DNA of 64,000 nt, from NCBI GenBank assembly GCA_041656295.1, contig JBBADV010000005.1, positions 1 to 64,000 on the forward strand, read 5' to 3'. Positions 9,058-18,407 of this stretch are shown here, one piece after another. The stretch's first letter is position 1. Each line of letters begins with the position of its first letter. A model generated the notes under the pieces. The model was not told the DNA's origin. It did no database searches and saw only the letters and a list, made by a program, of their open reading frames with translations. Position numbers and translations under genes: made by a program. The stretch comes from Kiritimatiellales bacterium. Lineage in GTDB: Bacteria > Verrucomicrobiota > Kiritimatiellia > Kiritimatiellales > Tichowtungiaceae.

Positions 9058-10713
9058 TTACTTTAGCAGGGCATTCGCATGTTCGAGCGTTCGGCCAATG
9101 TTTTTATGAATCCGGTCATGGCCGATCTTATCGACAAGTCCGGCTTTTTTCATGGCTGCCGCCGGCTGCTTGTGAATACCGGAAATTAAAACGATGGTTC
9201 CGTGTTTGCGGGTTGAATCAACAACCTCTTCGAGCGCACGCAAACCGGTGGCATCAATGGCCGGCACATTGCGCATGCGCAGGATTAAAATTTTCGGTGA
9301 TGCAATTGTACTTAAACCGTCCTGAAATTTGCTGGCGGCGCCGAAGAAAAACGGACCGTTGATTTCGAATACTTCAACGCCGTCCGGCACAGTGAAATTT
9401 TGCAATGCATTTGGATCGCCGGTATCATCGTCATTCGCCGGGTCTAAAAATCCGGCCTGTGTGACAATCTCCATGCGGCGCATGAATAAAAAAGCGGCAA
9501 GCACTACGCCGACCTGAATTGCAACCGAGAGGTCGGCAAATACAGTGAGCAGGAATACGGTAAGCAGTACGAGTACGTCACTGCGCGGGCTTTTGAACAG
9601 TTTAATAAAAAAACGCCATTCGCTCATATTGTATGCCACGATGAGCAGAACGGCGGCGAGCGCCGGCATCGGAACGAGCGCGGCATAACGTCCAAAAAAG
9701 AGCAGAATGAGGGTGAGGGTAATCGCGTGAATAATTCCGGCAACGGGTGTGGCGCCGCCGTTTTTAATATTCGTAGCGGTGCGCGCGATGGCGCCGGTTG
9801 CCGGAATTCCGCCGAAGAGCGGCGAGGCGATGTTCGCGATTCCCTGCGCAACGAGTTCCATATTGGAACGGTGTTTCTTCCCGGTCATTCCGTCGGCCAC
9901 AACGGCGGATAATAATGATTCAATCGCAGCCAGCAGAGCGATCGTTAACGCCGGCGCAAAGAGTCCGCGCATGATTTGGAAATCCATCGCCGGCAGTGTG
10001 AATGACGGCAGATGGCTTGGTACGCTGCCGAAGCGGCTGCCGATGGTTTCCACCGGCAGCTGAAATATCATCACAATCAATGTGGCGGCAATGAGTGCGA
10101 TGAGTGAGCCGGGAATTTTTTTGGTACCGACGCGCGGCCAGAGAATCATAATGCCAATCGAGATGATTCCGATGCCGGCGGAGTAAGGACTGATTAAATT
10201 CAGATTCGTTCCGATGGCGGCAAGTTTACCGATGTATTCGCCGGGGAATTCAGTGAGTTGCATGCCGAGGAAATCAGGGATCTGCGTGGTTGCAATAATC
10301 ACGGCGATGCCGGTGGTGAAGCCGATGATGAGCGGATAAGGCAGATACTTAATAATGCTGCCGAGCCGGCAGATGCCCATCAGCACGAGCATGACTCCTG
10401 CCATCAGAGTAGCGACGGCAAGTCCCTGCACTCCGTATTGCTGCACGATACCGTAAACAATGACGATAAACGCACCGGTTGGTCCGCCGATCTGTACGCG
10501 GCTGCCGCTGAAAAATGAAATCAGAAATCCGGCGATGATGGCGGTGTAAAGTCCCTGTTCAGGATTTACGCCGGACGCAATCGCGAATGCAATTGAAAGC
10601 GGCAGCGCAACGATGCCGGTAATCATGCCGGCGATCAGATCGCTGGAAAAAGTTTTCAGCGAATAGCCGCCGCGAAAGCAGGTGAACATCTGCGGGATCA
10701 AACGGGTATGCAT
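9058..10713 (-). CDS. SulP-family anion transporter with STAS domain
   Basis: This 551-aa inner-membrane transporter has about 10-12 hydrophobic segments in residues 20-420, including the SulP signature around SGSRVQIGGPTGAF, and a cytoplasmic STAS domain in the last 110 residues (VEVFEINGPFFFGAASKF, then LILRMRNVPAIDATGLRALEE). Family members carry sulfate, bicarbonate, fumarate or other anions, and the sequence alone does not choose among them. There is no carbonic anhydrase or sulfate-assimilation gene next to it. It stands between typA and hisC, transcribed in the same direction. Confidence 0.9.
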   Translation of the reverse strand: MHTRLIPQMFTCFRGGYSLKTFSSDLIAGMITGIVALPLSIAFAIASGVNPEQGLYTAIIAGFLISFFSGSRVQIGGPTGAFIVIVYGIVQQYGVQGLAVATLMAGVMLVLMGICRLGSIIKYLPYPLIIGFTTGIAVIIATTQIPDFLGMQLTEFPGEYIGKLAAIGTNLNLISPYSAGIGIISIGIMILWPRVGTKKIPGSLIALIAATLIVMIFQLPVETIGSRFGSVPSHLPSFTLPAMDFQIMRGLFAPALTIALLAAIESLLSAVVADGMTGKKHRSNMELVAQGIANIASPLFGGIPATGAIARTATNIKNGGATPVAGIIHAITLTLILLFFGRYAALVPMPALAAVLLIVAYNMSEWRFFIKLFKSPRSDVLVLLTVFLLTVFADLSVAIQVGVVLAAFLFMRRMEIVTQAGFLDPANDDDTGDPNALQNFTVPDGVEVFEINGPFFFGAASKFQDGLSTIASPKILILRMRNVPAIDATGLRALEEVVDSTRKHGTIVLISGIHKQPAAAMKKAGLVDKIGHDRIHKNIGRTLEHANALLK

Positions 10714-10732
10714 AACGGTCCTCTTTTAGTCG

Positions 10733-10762
10733 CAAAATAAACGTGTGCTTATACACGTTTTA
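10733..10762 (-). terminator. candidate intrinsic terminator after hisC
   Basis: An 8-bp perfect stem (AAACGTGT at 10739-10746 with ACACGTTT at 10753-10760, 6-nt loop) lies just downstream of the hisC stop on the - strand and is followed there by ATTTT. It is short, but correctly placed to separate hisC from the transporter gene. Confidence 0.5.
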
Positions 10763-10780
10763 CGCAACGAAAGGAATATA

Positions 10781-11887
10781 TTAATGATTCTGATCCAGAA
10801 TATCTTTTAGCTCATGTAGAACTTTTACATTCTGCTCCGGCGTGCCGGTTGTAATTCGAATCCAGTCCGGCAGACCGTAACCGTCCATCGGGCGGACGAT
10901 GACTTTGCGCTTTTGCAGTGCCTGGAAAACGCTCCGGCCGTCGCCGGTTTTAATCAGAATAAAATTAGCGAATGACGATACGAACTCCAGCCCGCCGGCA
11001 ATTTTCGGCAGTGTTTCATAGAACAGCTTCAGTCCGGCAGCATTTGTCCGGCGTGTATTGGCTAAATGATCTTCGTCCTCCAGCGCCGCCAGCGCCGCTT
11101 CCGCCGCCATCAGATTGACATTAAACGGCTGACGCACACGGTTAAACAATGCCGCGGTTTTTTCGTGCGCGATGGCATAACCAATACGCAAACCGGCGAG
11201 GCCGTATGCTTTTGAAAAGGTGCGCAGCAGCACCACATTCTCTTTTCCGGCATGAATATATTTCAGCAAATCCGGCGCAGTGCCGTCCGGCATCAATTCC
11301 AGATAGGCTTCGTCAAATACCGCCAGCACGTCCGGCGGAATTTTTTCAATGAATGCATCCAGCTGTTCCGGCGTCACCGCTGTACCGGTCGGATTGTTCG
11401 GGTTGCAGACAATGACCATGCGCGTTTCCGGCGTAATTGCCGCCAGCATTGCGTCGAGATCGTGTCCGAAATTTTTCATCGGCGTAACAATCGCTGTCGA
11501 ATTAAACAGTGCCGCAACGAGGCGGTATACCGCAAATGAACCGTCGCTGATCACCATGTTGCTTGCCGGATTTAAAAACGTATGCCCTAGAAATTCAATC
11601 AGTTCATTACTGCCGTTACCGAACACCAGATTTTTTTTATCCACGCCGAGCTTCGCCGCCGTTTTTGCCTTCAGGGCGAAGCAGTCGCCGTCCGGATAGC
11701 GGTGCATGTTTTTTGCGTGCGCCGCCATGGCTTGCAGTGCTTTTGGCGACGGACCGAGTTCATTTTCGTTCGACGCAACTTTAATGATTTCGTCGATATT
11801 CTCAAAACCCAGTTCGCGCGCGACTTCTTCAATCGGTTTGCCCGGTTCATATACCGGCAGATTTGATATCCATTTATTCGCGATCAT
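10781..11887 (-). CDS. hisC: histidinol-phosphate aminotransferase (class I/II PLP aminotransferase)
   Basis: This 368-aa PLP enzyme converts imidazole-acetol phosphate to histidinol phosphate with glutamate as amino donor. Visible features are ASNENELGPSP at about 38-48, the NPNNPTG motif at 162-168, the cofactor-binding Asp and Tyr in FDEAYLE at 191-197, and the Schiff-base lysine K226 in TFSKAYGLAGLRIGYA. Length and motif spacing fit HisC. No other histidine gene is adjacent, so a broader role on aromatic amino acids, common for HisC homologues outside his operons, remains possible. Confidence 0.9.
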   Translation of the reverse strand: MIANKWISNLPVYEPGKPIEEVARELGFENIDEIIKVASNENELGPSPKALQAMAAHAKNMHRYPDGDCFALKAKTAAKLGVDKKNLVFGNGSNELIEFLGHTFLNPASNMVISDGSFAVYRLVAALFNSTAIVTPMKNFGHDLDAMLAAITPETRMVIVCNPNNPTGTAVTPEQLDAFIEKIPPDVLAVFDEAYLELMPDGTAPDLLKYIHAGKENVVLLRTFSKAYGLAGLRIGYAIAHEKTAALFNRVRQPFNVNLMAAEAALAALEDEDHLANTRRTNAAGLKLFYETLPKIAGGLEFVSSFANFILIKTGDGRSVFQALQKRKVIVRPMDGYGLPDWIRITTGTPEQNVKVLHELKDILDQNH

Positions 11888-11978
11888 GCTTCATCCTTTT
11901 CAATATTTATTTAAATTGCGAACAAACGCGAATTTACACAAATAATTATTCAACTTATAAAATTTCAATTCATCCGCC

Positions 11979-12000
11979 GGCTGGCAAGGGACTGCCAGCC
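11979..12000. repeat. perfect 8-bp-arm hairpin between hisC and the ACT-domain gene
   Basis: GGCTGGCA is followed by a 6-nt loop and TGCCAGCC. It lies between the ACT gene stop and the hisC start on the - strand. No T-run follows on either strand, so it may be a dispersed palindrome or a factor-dependent stop rather than a classical terminator. The surrounding 145 bp is AT-rich and shows no gene. Confidence 0.45.
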
Positions 12001-12032
12001 CCACCTTTCCATCCGCGTTATCCGCGGTCGAA

Positions 12033-12467
12033 TTATGCGCTCCTGTAAAATTCTTTCGCCGGTAAAATTCCGATTCCGGCGTCTTCCATGACGCCGGCGG
12101 CACGCTCAGCATCATCAAAACGAATGACCAGCAGCGCTTTGTTTTTTGCGCCGCAGGCAAACGCATACATATACTCAACACTCAGCCCGCCGGCATCGGC
12201 GATTTCCAGAATTGCACCGAGTCCACCGGGCTGATCCGCCACTTCAATCGCTGCCACGTCCGTTAAATTCACCGCAAAGCCGGCGGCCTCAAGTACATGT
12301 TTCGCCTGTTCCCACTCGCGGACAATCAGACGTAAAATGCCGAACTCACTGGTGTCGGCGACGGTGAGCGTAACGATATTAATTCCGGCATCTGCCAGAA
12401 TGCGGCACACATGGCTCAAATGGCCGGGCCGGTTTTCAAGAAATACAGAGATCTGCCGGATTTTCAT
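12033..12467 (-). CDS. tandem ACT-domain protein
   Basis: This 144-aa protein is made of two ACT-type regulatory modules: residues about 1-70 (MKIRQISVFLENRPGHLSHV, with the RPG..S ligand-loop pattern) and about 71-140 (DVAAIEVADQPGGLGAI, with a PGGLG loop). ACT domains bind amino acids. The ATG overlaps the stop region of the upstream phenylacetate-CoA ligase-like gene by 4 bp, so the two are translationally coupled. Pairs of an ACT protein and a PaaK-like ligase occur in many anaerobes, where indolepyruvate/arylpyruvate oxidoreductase genes are often nearby; none is in this window. A role in regulating aryl-acid metabolism is inference. Confidence 0.85.
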   Translation of the reverse strand: MKIRQISVFLENRPGHLSHVCRILADAGINIVTLTVADTSEFGILRLIVREWEQAKHVLEAAGFAVNLTDVAAIEVADQPGGLGAILEIADAGGLSVEYMYAFACGAKNKALLVIRFDDAERAAGVMEDAGIGILPAKEFYRSA

Positions 12468-13786
12468 ATGATGTCTCCTTCACTGCGTTTATCAATTACC
12501 CGCTTTGCTTTGCCTTCGCTGCGCGCAATGGTTTGCGGTTCGACCAGCTGCACCGGCACGCGCAAACCAACGGTGTGTTCAATCGCGCGCATCAGTTTTT
12601 TACGCAGCGATTCCAGTGCGCTGATGCGGTCGCTGAACATCTCTTTTGTCACCTCAACCTGCACTTCAATCTGGTCAAGCCCGTCTTTACGTGTGAGCAG
12701 AATCTGATAATGCGGAACGGTTTCATCCACCGAGAGCAGGGCCGCTTCAATCTGTGCCGGGAAGACATTCACGCCGCGAATAATCATCATATCATCAGTG
12801 CGCGTACGAATGCGGTGAATGCGCCGGATGGTGCGTCCGCATGAACAGTGCTCCGGCAGTATCGCGGTAATGTCGTGCGTGCGATAACGGATCATCGGAA
12901 AAGCCTGTTTCGTCAACGTCGTAATGACCAGTTCGCCAAATTCACCGTCCGGCAGTACCGCGCCGGTTTCCGGATCAATAATTTCCGGCAGGAAGTGATC
13001 TTCAAAAATATGCAGCCCGTGCTGCGCCGCACATTCAATGCCGACGCCGGGTCCGATGATTTCCGACAGCCCGTAAATATCATACGCCCGGATGCCGGAT
13101 TCACGCTGAATATAATCACGCATCGCTTCCGTCCACGGTTCCGCGCCGAATACGCCGGTCTTAAGCTTCAGGTCGGCAAACGACATCCCGTCCGCTTTCA
13201 CGCGCTCAATCAGGTAAATGAAATAACTCGGCGTACAGCACACCGCGGTTACGCCGAAATCTCTCATTACCATCAGCTGACGTTCGGTATTTCCACCGGA
13301 AATCGGGATTACGGTTGCGCCGAGTTTTTCGGCACCGTAGTGCGCGCCGAGTCCGCCGGTAAATAGACCGTAACCGTACGCATTTTGCAGAATATCGTCT
13401 GCGCCCATGCCGGCGGCGGCGAATGACCGCAGCATCACGCTGCTCCAGACATCAAGATCATCCTGTGTGTAACCAACCACAATCGGCTTGCCGGTGGTCC
13501 CGCTCGACGCATGCAAACGCACCACCTCGTTCATCGGCACCGCGAACAAACCGTAAGGATAGGTATCGCGCAGATCATTTTTATCTGTGAACGGAAGTTT
13601 TTCTAAATCAGCGAGCGATTGCACATCGTCCGGCATCAAACCGCGTTCGTCCATGCGCCGCCGGAAAAGTGCAATATGGTCGTAGCAGCGTTTCATGACA
13701 GACCGCAGCCGCGCGAGCTGCAGCTCGCGTAATTCGCCGGGTTCCAGATAGTCCGGCATGCTTTCAGGATGAATATGTTTTTTCAT
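12464..13786 (-). CDS. phenylacetate-CoA ligase-like AMP-forming enzyme
   Basis: This 440-aa protein belongs to the PaaK branch of the adenylate-forming superfamily, which activates phenylacetate or related aryl acids as CoA thioesters. The P-loop-like motif SSGTTGKP is at residues 94-101, followed by the PaaK-typical YGYGLFTGGLG stretch, YGLSEIIGPGVG (adenine-binding motif) and the hinge region RIHRIRTRTDDMMIIRGVNVFPAQIE. Length is normal. It is coupled to the ACT gene by a 4-bp overlap. The probable use is aromatic amino acid catabolism or salvage. The exact acyl substrate cannot be read from sequence. Confidence 0.9.
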   Translation of the reverse strand: MKKHIHPESMPDYLEPGELRELQLARLRSVMKRCYDHIALFRRRMDERGLMPDDVQSLADLEKLPFTDKNDLRDTYPYGLFAVPMNEVVRLHASSGTTGKPIVVGYTQDDLDVWSSVMLRSFAAAGMGADDILQNAYGYGLFTGGLGAHYGAEKLGATVIPISGGNTERQLMVMRDFGVTAVCCTPSYFIYLIERVKADGMSFADLKLKTGVFGAEPWTEAMRDYIQRESGIRAYDIYGLSEIIGPGVGIECAAQHGLHIFEDHFLPEIIDPETGAVLPDGEFGELVITTLTKQAFPMIRYRTHDITAILPEHCSCGRTIRRIHRIRTRTDDMMIIRGVNVFPAQIEAALLSVDETVPHYQILLTRKDGLDQIEVQVEVTKEMFSDRISALESLRKKLMRAIEHTVGLRVPVQLVEPQTIARSEGKAKRVIDKRSEGDII

Positions 13787-13957
13787 GCATACATTTATTT
13801 ATCAAATCAGTGCGTACGAAACCACGAAACAGTTGTCCAAAAAACATAAATCCGGAATTTTAATTGCACCGGCCGTGCAGCGCCGCCTGCACCGGTTCGG
13901 TAAATAGAAACTTGTTTTTGAAAATCTGTTCCTTAGTATATGGCGCCTTATTCCACC

Positions 13958-14138
<181 letters not shown>

Positions 14139-14139
14139 A

Positions 14140-14382
14140 ATGCATTACGTATATATACTGCAAAGCGAAACGTATCCTGAAAAATATTATGTCGGTCAAA
14201 CAGATGATTTAAAATCACGTATTGAAAAACATAACGCCGGATACGTCATTTCAACAAAACCGTTTAGTCCATGGAAAATTGCAAGTTATCATGCATTTGC
14301 AGATCGTCGGAAAGCAATGGATTTTGAAAAATATTTAAAGTCCGGTTCGGGAGTTGCGTTTGCCAAGAAAAGATTGCGATAG
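14140..14382 (+). CDS. small GIY-YIG nuclease-domain protein
   Basis: An 80-aa stand-alone GIY-YIG domain: YVYIL at residues 3-7 and YYVGQTDDLKSRIEKHN at about 16-32 hold the two halves of the signature (YVY...YVG), with the usual Arg in KSRIEKH. Next come KPFSPWKI and a conserved Glu in MDFEKYLKSGSG. A strong AGGAGGG ribosome site lies 6-7 bp before the ATG. Single-domain members of this group (UPF0213/YhbQ-like) have mostly unproven DNA-cleaving functions. The gene is AT-rich compared with its neighbours and sits directly behind a tRNA and a palindromic repeat, which suggests lateral arrival. Confidence 0.88.
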   Translation: MHYVYILQSETYPEKYYVGQTDDLKSRIEKHNAGYVISTKPFSPWKIASYHAFADRRKAMDFEKYLKSGSGVAFAKKRLR

Positions 14383-14537
14383 GAAATTATTATTCTGCAT
14401 CTGACATTTCTTGAATGATATCAGTCTTATTATTTTCGCGCCCGGTGATTGAGGATGTCATCAATAGAAATGTATAATGGTGCAAAACACTTAAATAATA
14501 GGGCTGATACCGGACACCAGACACTAACGCAATATCA

Positions 14538-15701
14538 TCAAACAAGCTGTGCGCCGGCGGACGGTGTGATCGTGAGAATTTCCGGCGAAACACCGCCGGC
14601 CCGGCTGAGCTCGATAATTTTTTCACTTACAGCGGCCGCATTTGCCGCCTGAACCATGGCAATGGCGCTGCCGCCAAAGCCGCCGCCGGAAAGCCGCGCG
14701 CCGAGCGCGCCGGCATCTTTTGCCGACGCAACGACGACATCAAGTTCTGCGCAGGAATTTTCAAAATTTTTGATCGAACTCCGGTGCGATTCAAACAGCA
14801 GTTCTCCGAAACCGGCGACATCGCCGGCAGCAAGCAGTGTTACACCGTTTTCAACGCGCGTGATTTCGCCAACCACGTGCGCCGCGCGTTGTGCCGCCGC
14901 CGGGTCAATTTTATCGCGATGGGCTGCAAATTCCTCCCACGAAACATCGCGCAGCGCCGCTACCGGATGCGGCAGGATTTTTGCAAATTGCTCCGCCGCC
15001 TGTTCGCAGCGTTCGCGCCGTTCGTTATACGGTGAATCGGCCAGGCTGTGTTGGATGTGCGGGTTGATTGCAAGAAATTCAATATCCGCCGGCAGGACAG
15101 CGCCGGTTACATCCAGACTGCGGAAATCGGAATGGATCAAACCGTGGTCACGGCCGAAAATACTGGAAAACTGATCAAGCAGACCGCATTTCGTTCCGGC
15201 AAACAGGTGTTCTGCTTTTTGACACAGTTTTGCGATCTCTTTTTTATCAATTTCTGTGCCGAGTATTTTCAACACCGCAAACGCTGCCGACACTTCGAGT
15301 GCGGCGGAACTGGAAAGCCCGGAGCCCATTGGAATCGATCCAAAAAATGTGCAGTCAAGGGCATCAATTTTTTCGCCGGTAAATTCCTGAATAAAATAAA
15401 ACACACCCTTGATATAGCTTGCCCAGCCGAAGCCGGAAACTTTAGCAGTATCTGTCGGCAGAAATTCGGCAACTTCATTCACGTCCACTGCGAGCAGCCG
15501 GATTCCGGCGTGATCAGATTTTGAAATACAGAAACAATGCCCGAGGTCAATGGCCGCCGAAAGCACGGTGCCTTCATTGTAATCTGTATGGTTTCCTAAA
15601 ACCTCAATCCGTCCCGGCGCCCATGCCACCGCTTCCGGCTGTTTCCCAAATCGCGCCCGATGTGCAGCAACGGCTTTCTCAATGGCCGTTTCTTTTTTCA
15701 T
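14538..15701 (-). CDS. galK: galactokinase
   Basis: This 387-aa GHMP-superfamily kinase phosphorylates galactose at C1 for the Leloir pathway. The galactokinase signature APGRIEVLGNHTDYNEG spans about residues 28-44, the ATP-binding GSIPMGSGLSSSAAL about 131-145, and the third motif ARLSGGGFGGSAIAMV is near the C-terminus. KCGLLDQFSSIFG carries the catalytic Asp. No galT or galE lies beside it, so it is a single-gene unit. The 157 bp behind its stop, up to the GIY-YIG gene, contain no supported gene. Confidence 0.95.
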   Translation of the reverse strand: MKKETAIEKAVAAHRARFGKQPEAVAWAPGRIEVLGNHTDYNEGTVLSAAIDLGHCFCISKSDHAGIRLLAVDVNEVAEFLPTDTAKVSGFGWASYIKGVFYFIQEFTGEKIDALDCTFFGSIPMGSGLSSSAALEVSAAFAVLKILGTEIDKKEIAKLCQKAEHLFAGTKCGLLDQFSSIFGRDHGLIHSDFRSLDVTGAVLPADIEFLAINPHIQHSLADSPYNERRERCEQAAEQFAKILPHPVAALRDVSWEEFAAHRDKIDPAAAQRAAHVVGEITRVENGVTLLAAGDVAGFGELLFESHRSSIKNFENSCAELDVVVASAKDAGALGARLSGGGFGGSAIAMVQAANAAAVSEKIIELSRAGGVSPEILTITPSAGAQLV

Positions 15702-15937
15702 TGTCTGTCCTTATCATTGCAAGTAAGCAAAAATTATTTTCATTATCACCGGTTTGTAAACAAAGAATAGTAGACAGGGTTAACAGGATTTATCGGATTA
15801 AGTTATTTTTTAATCACCGACCTTCACTAATTTGTGAATGCCGATCAGTGATTCGAATTTTTCTTCTTCCTTAGTTTTTCTTTGTAAAAGATTTCCGGGG
15901 GGTTCGTGTTTTGCGACCAATCTGCAATCAACAATGT
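15702..15937. other. gap between galK and recA without a supported gene
   Basis: The stretch is AT-rich and contains the word pattern AACAGGATTTATCGGATTA. ACAGGAT-type words also occur near 58.64 kb and, in reverse, near 61.16 kb, which suggests a short dispersed repeat. I see no RNA gene. The galK promoter must lie in the left part, since galK starts at 15701 on the - strand. Confidence 0.4.
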
Positions 15938-16960
15938 CTAGTCCGAGCCATCGGTTTTGACTTTACCGGCCGCTTTAATTTTTTCGACGAGCGTGTTGCA
16001 GAGCCCGGGATCTTCAGCGAGAGCTTTGCGTGCGCCTTCACGCCCCTGTCCGAGCTGCTGTCCTTCGAACGAAAGCCAGGAACCTTTTTTATCAATCAGT
16101 CCGGCATCGATTCCGGCGTCGATCACTGAGCCGGTCCAGGAAATTCCTTCGGCATAAAGAATATCAAATTCAGCGACAGTAAACGGCGGCGCGACTTTAT
16201 TTTTGACAACTTTCACTTTTGTGCGGTTGCCGTAAATCGTGCCGGCGGTATCTTTTAACTGTCCAATGCGCCGGATGTCTATACGCACAGACGAATAGAA
16301 TTTCAGTGCGCGACCGCCGGGCGTTGTTTCAGGGCTGCCGAACATGACGCCGACTTTTTCACGAATCTGATTAGTAAAAATAACGCTGCAGTTAGTGCGC
16401 GCAATTGCGGCAGTGAGCTTACGCAGCGCCTGACTCATCAAGCGCGCCTGCAGGCCGACATGCGACTGTCCCATTTCACCTTCGAGTTCTGCGCGCGGCG
16501 TCAGCGCTGCCACGGAGTCAACCACCACAACGTCGATCGAACCGCTCTTCACGAGCGTTTCACAAATATTAAGCGCTTCTTCACCGGAATCCGGTTGCGA
16601 AACCAGCAGGTTATTCAAATCGACGCCGATTTTCTGTATGTAGCCGGGATCAAGCGCGTGTTCGGTATCGATAAATGCCGCCGCTCCGCCGCCTTTCTGC
16701 ACGTTCGCGATAATATGCGAAACCAGTGTTGTTTTTCCGGAGGATTCGGGGCCGAAAACTTCAATCACGCGGCCGCGCGGCACGCCGCCGATGCCCAGCG
16801 CAATATCCAGCGTCAGCGCACCGGTGGAAATCGCCGGAATTTTTTTCGGGCCGGACTCTTCACCGAGGCGCACAATCGCGCCGTCGCCGTATTGTTTTTT
16901 AATTTCCGCCAGAACCGCGTCGAGGCTGACAGATCCCTCTTTTTTATCATTTTTTGCCAT
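15938..16960 (-). CDS. recA: recombinase RecA
   Basis: This 340-aa protein forms the RecA filament for homologous recombination and SOS co-protease activity. Walker A is GPESSGKTT at residues 70-78. The conserved blocks IDTEHALDPGYIQKIGVD, VVVVDSVAALTPRAELEGEMG (Walker B) and FTNQIREKVGVMFG (loop L2 region with the Q sensor) follow. Residues 1-35 form the usual N-terminal oligomerisation helix, and the C-terminal tail is acidic-poor but short. No obvious LexA operator was recognised upstream. It is transcribed away from mtaB; the two starts are 140 bp apart. Confidence 0.98.
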   Translation of the reverse strand: MAKNDKKEGSVSLDAVLAEIKKQYGDGAIVRLGEESGPKKIPAISTGALTLDIALGIGGVPRGRVIEVFGPESSGKTTLVSHIIANVQKGGGAAAFIDTEHALDPGYIQKIGVDLNNLLVSQPDSGEEALNICETLVKSGSIDVVVVDSVAALTPRAELEGEMGQSHVGLQARLMSQALRKLTAAIARTNCSVIFTNQIREKVGVMFGSPETTPGGRALKFYSSVRIDIRRIGQLKDTAGTIYGNRTKVKVVKNKVAPPFTVAEFDILYAEGISWTGSVIDAGIDAGLIDKKGSWLSFEGQQLGQGREGARKALAEDPGLCNTLVEKIKAAGKVKTDGSD

Positions 16961-17099
16961 GCGAACAGCCTACACTCCCGACATTAATGTGCAAGCGCAG
17001 AAGTGTCCTCTTATTAAGAAAACTGTTGATATTCCGTGCCGGGGGCAGTTCGAATTGTTTCGTGTTTCGGAAAATTCTGTTTCGTGCTTATATGTCAGA

Positions 17100-18386
17100 A
17101 TGTCTTTACTTAAAACGTATATTCTCGATGTACTTGGCTGTAAAGTCAACCATTACGATTCACGGCAGATTGTACGGTTGCTGCAAGGTCACGGACTGCG
17201 TTTAGCCGATTCCGGAGAGGCGGCCGATCTGGTGATCGTGCACACCTGCGGCGTAACGGCAGCGGCGGTGCAAAAATCCCGGCAGTCGATACACCGGCTG
17301 ATTCGCCGGAATCCCGGGGCAGTGATTTTCATAACCGGCTGCGCCGCCAGCGAAGAACTGCTCGCCGTGCCGGGAAAAATTGATGCGCGCATTGCCGCCG
17401 GCCCCGGATGGATTCAACTGCTCGCCGACGAACTGCATCTGTTTTCATTACCGAATCCCAGTTTCCGTCTGCCGGAAAACGCCGACGAACTGCCGGCGGA
17501 AACGTTCGGTGAACGGACGCGCGGTTTTTTGAAAATTCAAGATGGCTGTGATGCAAATTGCGCCTATTGCATTGTGCCGCAGCTGCGCAAAAAACCGCGC
17601 GATAAAGATATGGATGCCGCGCTCGCCGAAGCTGAAGCGATAGTGCGGCAGGGCTGTAAAGAAATTGTCGTCGCCGGCGTTCATGTCGGATTATACGGAC
17701 GCGGCAAAGAATATTCATTATCGGATTTCCTGCGCAAGCTTACAAAAATTCCGGCGCTCGAACGCATTCGTATGTCGAGTTTGCATCCGGCAGAATTAAC
17801 CGATGAACTGCTGAATATCTGGAGCGGTGCAAAAAATATGATGCCGCATCTCCACCTTTCACTGCAGTCCGGCTCCGCCGGCGTTCTCCGGCGCATGGGG
17901 CGCAGCTATTCGCCGGAAGAATTTTCCGGTGCGGTGAAACGCGCACGCGCCATCCTGGATATTCCGGCGATTACAACCGACGTCATCATCGGCTTCCCCG
18001 GCGAAACGGCCGCAGAGTTTGAAGAGACGTTTAATTTCTGCTGTGCCGCCGGTTTTGCCGATATGCACATTTTCACCTTTTCGCCGCGGCCCGGAACGCG
18101 CGCCGCCGGAATGCCGGATGCTGTTCCGGCGCAGATTGCTCACGAACGGCAGCAGCGGCTTATGGAACTCGCCGGAATAATGAAAGAGAATTATCACCGG
18201 AAATTTATCGGCCGCACAGTGGATGTGCTGGTTGAACGCGCAGTGAACGGCGAATGTTCCGGTGGTTCGCCGCATTATATTCCGGTGCAGTTTCCCGGCG
18301 CAGAAAATCTATACCGGACGATCGTTCCGGTGAAAATTCTTTCAGCCACGAAGCAGAATTTATCAGGAGCAATACCGGACGCATAA
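17100..18386 (+). CDS. mtaB: tRNA (N6-threonylcarbamoyladenosine(37)-C2)-methylthiotransferase
   Basis: The protein has 428 aa from the ATG at 17100 (MSLLKTYILDVLGCKVN), the start that matches the family; the frame is open further upstream into the recA promoter region. It is a radical-SAM methylthiotransferase converting t6A to ms2t6A in tRNAs. The three N-terminal cluster cysteines are C14 (GCKVN), C50 (HTCGV) and C81 (TGCAA), and the radical-SAM motif is C150-x3-C154-x2-C157. GCKVN is the MtaB type of first-Cys motif rather than the MiaB GCQMN type. The C-terminal 70 residues hold a TRAM-like domain (IGRTVDVLVE). The tandem palindrome array begins right behind it. Confidence 0.93.
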   Translation: MSLLKTYILDVLGCKVNHYDSRQIVRLLQGHGLRLADSGEAADLVIVHTCGVTAAAVQKSRQSIHRLIRRNPGAVIFITGCAASEELLAVPGKIDARIAAGPGWIQLLADELHLFSLPNPSFRLPENADELPAETFGERTRGFLKIQDGCDANCAYCIVPQLRKKPRDKDMDAALAEAEAIVRQGCKEIVVAGVHVGLYGRGKEYSLSDFLRKLTKIPALERIRMSSLHPAELTDELLNIWSGAKNMMPHLHLSLQSGSAGVLRRMGRSYSPEEFSGAVKRARAILDIPAITTDVIIGFPGETAAEFEETFNFCCAAGFADMHIFTFSPRPGTRAAGMPDAVPAQIAHERQQRLMELAGIMKENYHRKFIGRTVDVLVERAVNGECSGGSPHYIPVQFPGAENLYRTIVPVKILSATKQNLSGAIPDA

Positions 18387-18407
18387 CGGCGCCGATAAAA
18401 CGCGGGA

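Noticed and set aside
14395..14464. Short - strand frame ending TDIIQEMSDAE between the GIY-YIG and galK genes
   Set aside because: It is only about 23 codons from its ATG with no ribosome site; the longer upstream frame overlaps the end of galK.
16961..17099. LexA box in the recA promoter region
   Set aside because: Neither a CTGT-N8-ACAG nor a GAAC-N4-GTTC palindrome is present; only partial words were seen.
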